The notes under the pieces: model-generated
What the model was told of the DNA's origin: nothing
What the model saw: only the letters and a program-made list of their open reading frames with translations
Database searches by the model: none
Position numbers and translations under genes: made by a program
Assembly (NCBI GenBank): GCA_937926145.1
Contig: CALANW010000010.1
Coordinates: 1 to 8,781, forward strand
Direction: 5' to 3'
Length of the DNA stretch: 8,781 nt
DNA from: an uncultured Ruminococcus sp.
GTDB lineage: Bacteria > Bacillota > Clostridia > Oscillospirales > Ruminococcaceae
Shown here: positions 6,529 to 8,781 of the stretch, piece by piece
How the letters are laid out: the number at the start of each line of letters is the position of its first letter
Numbering within the stretch: the first letter of the stretch is position 1

Positions 6529-6546
6529 GTTTGTGTTTTTACAAAC
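6529..6546. repeat. Inverted repeat in the divergent promoter region
   Basis: GTTTGT (6529-6534) and ACAAAC (6541-6546) pair around a 6-base spacer, with further AAAT/ATTT pairing outside. It sits between the two divergent promoters, where an operator controlling both would be expected. The arms are short, so it may be chance. Confidence 0.4.
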
Positions 6547-6552
6547 GATTTA

Positions 6553-6581
6553 TTGCTTTAAAGCGGAATATGATGTATAAT
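6553..6581 (+). promoter_or_regulatory. Sigma-A-type promoter for the serine recombinase gene
   Basis: TTGCTT (6553-6558) and a perfect TATAAT (6576-6581) are separated by 17 bases. The expected start is near 6588, giving a leader of about 34 bases. A 10-bp palindrome, GCTTTAAAGC (6555-6564), overlaps the -35 box and could be an operator. Confidence 0.65.
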
Positions 6582-6621
6582 AAATACAGTCATAATCTGC
6601 TGTTTGGAAAGGTAGGATATT

Positions 6622-8263
6622 ATGAAATTAAAACAGCAGGATAAAATTACGGCTCTCTATTGCAGATTAAGCCGTGACGATGAATACAATGGCGACAGTA
6701 TGAGCATTCAGAACCAGAAGGAGCTTCTCCTGAAGTTTGCTAATGATAACGGGTATTTCAACACGGAATTTTTTGTTGATGACGGCTATACAGGCACAAA
6801 CTTTGACCGTCCCGATTTCAAAAGACTTATTGAAGCAGTTGAGGACGGAAAAATCGGTACTGTTATCGTAAAAGATCTCTCCCGTTTCGGCAGAGTATTT
6901 GCAGACAGGATTTTATACGGAAATGTTTCTTCCCGACAATGATGTTCGCTTTATTGCTATCAATGATTCCGTTGACAGTAATGATAGAGATAACGATTTT
7001 GCTCCGTTCAAGAATATCATCAACGAGTGGTATGCAAAAGATTGTTCCAAGAAAATTCGGGCAGTTATGAAAATGAAAGCTCAGCGTGGTGACTGTCTTA
7101 CGGGAATAGCTCCATACGGATATATGAAAGATCCCAATGACAAGACAAAGCTGATTCCGAGTGACCGTGCGGATTACGTTAAAATGATGTATCGTATGGC
7201 TATCGAGGGGTGCAGCTGCGGTGAGATCGCCACGAAAATGAGAAGTATGAATCTCCCCATTCCAAAGGCCGATAATTACATCAGAAACGGTCTTGAAAAC
7301 TGTGCTTCTTATCCGAAATATCCCTACTATTGGCTCAAAGCAACCGTTAAAACTATTCTTCTTAATCCTGTTTATACGGGCAGGACCGTTGCTCTGAGAT
7401 ATACGAATAAATCGTACAAAAACAAGAAAAGGATAGAGCGTCCCGAAGATGAATGGGTGGTTACCGAGAATACTCACGAAGCTCTTGTCAGCCGTGAGGA
7501 CTATGATACGGTTTACAAAAGGCTTTCGGTCAAGACAAGGGACAAGGTAACAAATCCCGACAATATTTTCAGAGGTCTTGTAATGTGTCCCGACTGCGGA
7601 AAGGTTCATGGATTTTCAAAAAGGTATGATAACAGAAATTCCAAAGGTGCATATCGCTGTCAGACTGCTATAAGATATGGCAAGGAATATTGTTCATCTC
7701 ACTACATAACCTTTGAACAGCTTTACGATGTTGTTCTTTCGGATATTCAGCACCATGCAACTCTGTTTGAAGAAAATGCTGATAGGTACATTGATATTCT
7801 TTCCAAGGCTTCCGAAACCGATAAGGTCAAGGAGAAAAACTCTCTTATCAAAGAGCAGGACAAAGCAAAAAAGAGGATCGGTGAACTCGATACTCTTTTG
7901 CAGAAAATCTATGAAGATATGGTTTTCGGTGTTATCTCAAAGGAAAGATATATGTCAATGTCGGAGAATATGGAAAAGGAGCTTTCTGTATTAAAGGCCA
8001 GGTCAAATGAGATTTCGGCGGCTTTGCAGGAAAATGATGCAAACAGAGCAAATGCGGAAAAGTTTGCCGAGCTTATCGAGAACTACATCGGAATTACCGA
8101 GCTTGACTATGAGCTTGTTCACACCCTTATCGAAAAGATATATATTCACGAGCGGGAGAACATTGATGGCAAGGCGGTTGTTAAGGTGGATATTTATTAC
8201 AGATTTATCGGCAGCAATGCCGATTCGGACAATCCCACAGAGATATGCAGACGCCGCTCCTGA
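6622..8263 (+). pseudogene. Large serine recombinase (TnpX/TndX-like), frameshifted
   Basis: With the frame restored this is a protein of about 547 residues, normal for large serine recombinases that excise and integrate elements through a circular intermediate. The start is ATG 6622 after AAAGGTAGG. The resolvase domain has the nucleophile motif YCRLSRDDE (Ser17) and KDLSRFGR (84-91). The recombinase domain follows, with APYGYMKDP and TVKTILLNPVYTG. A zinc ribbon lies at restored residues about 323-358 (CPDCGK and later CQ...YC), then a coiled coil and a DUF4368-like end (YELVHTLIEKIYIHE). The frame breaks at about 6895: frame 1 runs to a stop at 6942, and frame 2 continues from TATTTGCAG to the TGA at 8261-8263. 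The family has a 'GRDY' sequence here, so loss of two bases explains the break. As read, the N-terminal 106-residue product is inactive. Sequencing error is possible because the rest looks intact. Confidence 0.85.
6892..6901 (+). other. Frameshift site in the serine recombinase gene
   Basis: AGAGTATTTG is read here where a codon series for Arg-Asp-Tyr-Leu (AGA GAT TAT TTG) is expected. Two bases (AT) appear to be missing after position 6895. Upstream, the protein follows the family up to ...DLSRFGR in frame 1; downstream, it follows the family from YLQTGFYTE in frame 2, with no other damage. No slippery sequence or stimulatory hairpin suggests programmed frameshifting. Confidence 0.75.
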
Positions 8264-8271
8264 CATAAAAT

Positions 8272-8310
8272 TGAACACATATCATTTTGGAGCACAATGA
8301 TATGTGTTCA
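8272..8310. repeat. Perfect 15-bp inverted repeat at the recombinase/SNF2 junction
   Basis: TGAACACATATCATT (8272-8286) and AATGATATGTGTTCA (8296-8310) are exact complements around a 9-base loop. The repeat begins nine bases after the recombinase stop, and its right arm contains the first codons of the SNF2 fragment. It has no T-run on the forward side and only a weak one (ATTTTATG) when read on the minus strand, so it is a poor standard terminator. It sits where the right attachment site of the element should be. Confidence 0.8.
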
Positions 8311-8781
8311 TACGAATTAAAACCGGAAAGCGACGGCAAATATCAGCTGAAAACCCGCTTTGCAAAGTTTACGAATCTTCCCGAACTTATGGGAATGTTC
8401 AAAGAATGCGCAGATATTCGCACAGCTGATACCCTTAATCTTGAAAAGCCGAAAGCGCACTTCCATGAGGTGGTGGCAGAGTCGTCAAAGGCACAGAAAA
8501 GGCTTATAAAGTCCCTTTCCAAGAGAGCAACTGCTATCCGTGATGGTAAGGTTGATCCCCGTGATGATAATATGCTTGTTATAACAAATGACGGAAGGAA
8601 GATAGGTCTTGATCAGAGACTTATTGATCCTACTATTCCCGACAATCCCGATTCAAAGGTAAATCTCTGCATAAACAATGTATATGATATTTATAGCAGA
8701 ACAGCTGATAAACGCAGTACGCAGTGCATTTTCTGTGATATGTCCACACCCAAAAGTGATGCGAGGCAGGACAGATTTGAA
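8302..8781 (+). CDS. SNF2-family helicase of an ICE, N-terminus missing, runs off the window
   Basis: This frame is open from ATG 8302 through the end of the window (160 codons so far). After MCSYELKPES, the product reads TRFAKFTNLPELMGMFKE, then KVDPRDDNMLVITNDGRKIG and TQCIFCDMSTPKSD. These are segments of the second helicase lobe of the very large SNF2/DEAD-type helicase-methyltransferase proteins encoded by Firmicutes ICEs. In full-length proteins this region lies deep in the chain, preceded by a long N-terminal part including the Walker A and DEAD-type motifs. None of that is present upstream here; frame 1 closes at TGA 8272-8274, and the recombinase gene occupies the space. No convincing ribosome binding site precedes 8302. 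It is therefore best read as the 3' part of a gene interrupted by insertion of the recombinase-bearing element. Assignment is by remembered family pattern. Confidence 0.75.
   Translation, partial: MCSYELKPESDGKYQLKTRFAKFTNLPELMGMFKECADIRTADTLNLEKPKAHFHEVVAESSKAQKRLIKSLSKRATAIRDGKVDPRDDNMLVITNDGRKIGLDQRLIDPTIPDNPDSKVNLCINNVYDIYSRTADKRSTQCIFCDMSTPKSDARQDRFE

Noticed and set aside
6622..6942. A standalone small resolvase of 106 residues
   Set aside because: The sequence continues in another frame with the exact downstream part of the same large recombinase, so it is a frameshifted fragment and not a separate gene.
6863..7609. 248-residue minus-strand open frame over the recombinase
   Set aside because: It lies opposite clear recombinase coding sequence, has a low-complexity hydrophobic composition and shows no recognisable motif.
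8007..8300. 97-residue forward frame spanning the recombinase end and the junction
   Set aside because: It overlaps strong recombinase coding in another frame and its basic, Arg/Ser-rich translation has no domain.
8272..8310. Ordinary intrinsic terminator after the recombinase
   Set aside because: The stem is strong, but the following bases are TACGAATT and not a T-run, and the right arm overlaps the SNF2 fragment. Partial terminator function is not excluded.
1..8781. CRISPR arrays, tRNA or rRNA genes, IS elements
   Set aside because: No regularly spaced direct repeats, cloverleaf-like sequence, rRNA segments or DDE/HUH transposase genes were seen.

Overview
The window reads as part of a mobile genetic element from a Gram-positive gut-type bacterium of the Clostridia. 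A Ruminococcus or other Oscillospiraceae host would fit. I infer this from purine-rich AGGAGG-type ribosome binding sites, moderate to low GC, and protein families (TnpW, a large serine recombinase with a zinc ribbon, MobC/MobA, an ICE-type SNF2 helicase) typical of integrative elements in that group. No database search was possible, so the taxonomic call is an inference.

Layout from left to right. Bases 1-105 hold an open stretch that is readable on either strand and cannot be assigned. Bases 160-2132 are a tightly packed forward operon: a 57-aa TnpW-like protein, a ParM/StbA actin-like ATPase, a small ribbon-helix-helix ParR-like adaptor with an acidic C-terminal tail, and a protein with an N-terminal DNA-binding-like segment and a long coiled coil. 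The genes are linked by ATGA and TAATG overlaps and look like a plasmid-type segregation module. A 135-bp gap (2133-2267) carries an unusually elaborate inverted repeat and a second perfect hairpin just ahead of the mobilization genes, and is the best candidate for the origin of transfer. mobC (2268-2597) and the relaxase gene mobA (2599-4179, TTG start) follow.

On the minus strand, 4161-6461 encodes a 766-aa STAND/NB-ARC NTPase with an N-terminal HTH-like region and C-terminal TPR-like helices. Its last codons overlap the end of mobA by 19 bp. It diverges from a forward large serine recombinase gene (6622-8263), and the 160-bp region between the two holds good promoters in both directions. 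The recombinase reading frame is broken near codon 92 by what looks like a 2-bp deletion, so the element may be locked in place or the break may be a sequencing error.

Immediately after the recombinase, a perfect 15-bp inverted repeat is followed by the C-terminal part of an SNF2-family helicase of the kind carried by large ICEs. The N-terminal part is absent. The simplest reading is a nested structure: a mobilizable element (recombinase + MobC/MobA + partition genes + NTPase cargo) integrated inside the SNF2 gene of a larger conjugative element, with the right-hand junction near 8264-8312. MobC/MobA would nick and lead the DNA, ParM/ParR might help the excised circle segregate, the recombinase would excise and integrate it, and transfer would rely on a secretion system encoded elsewhere.
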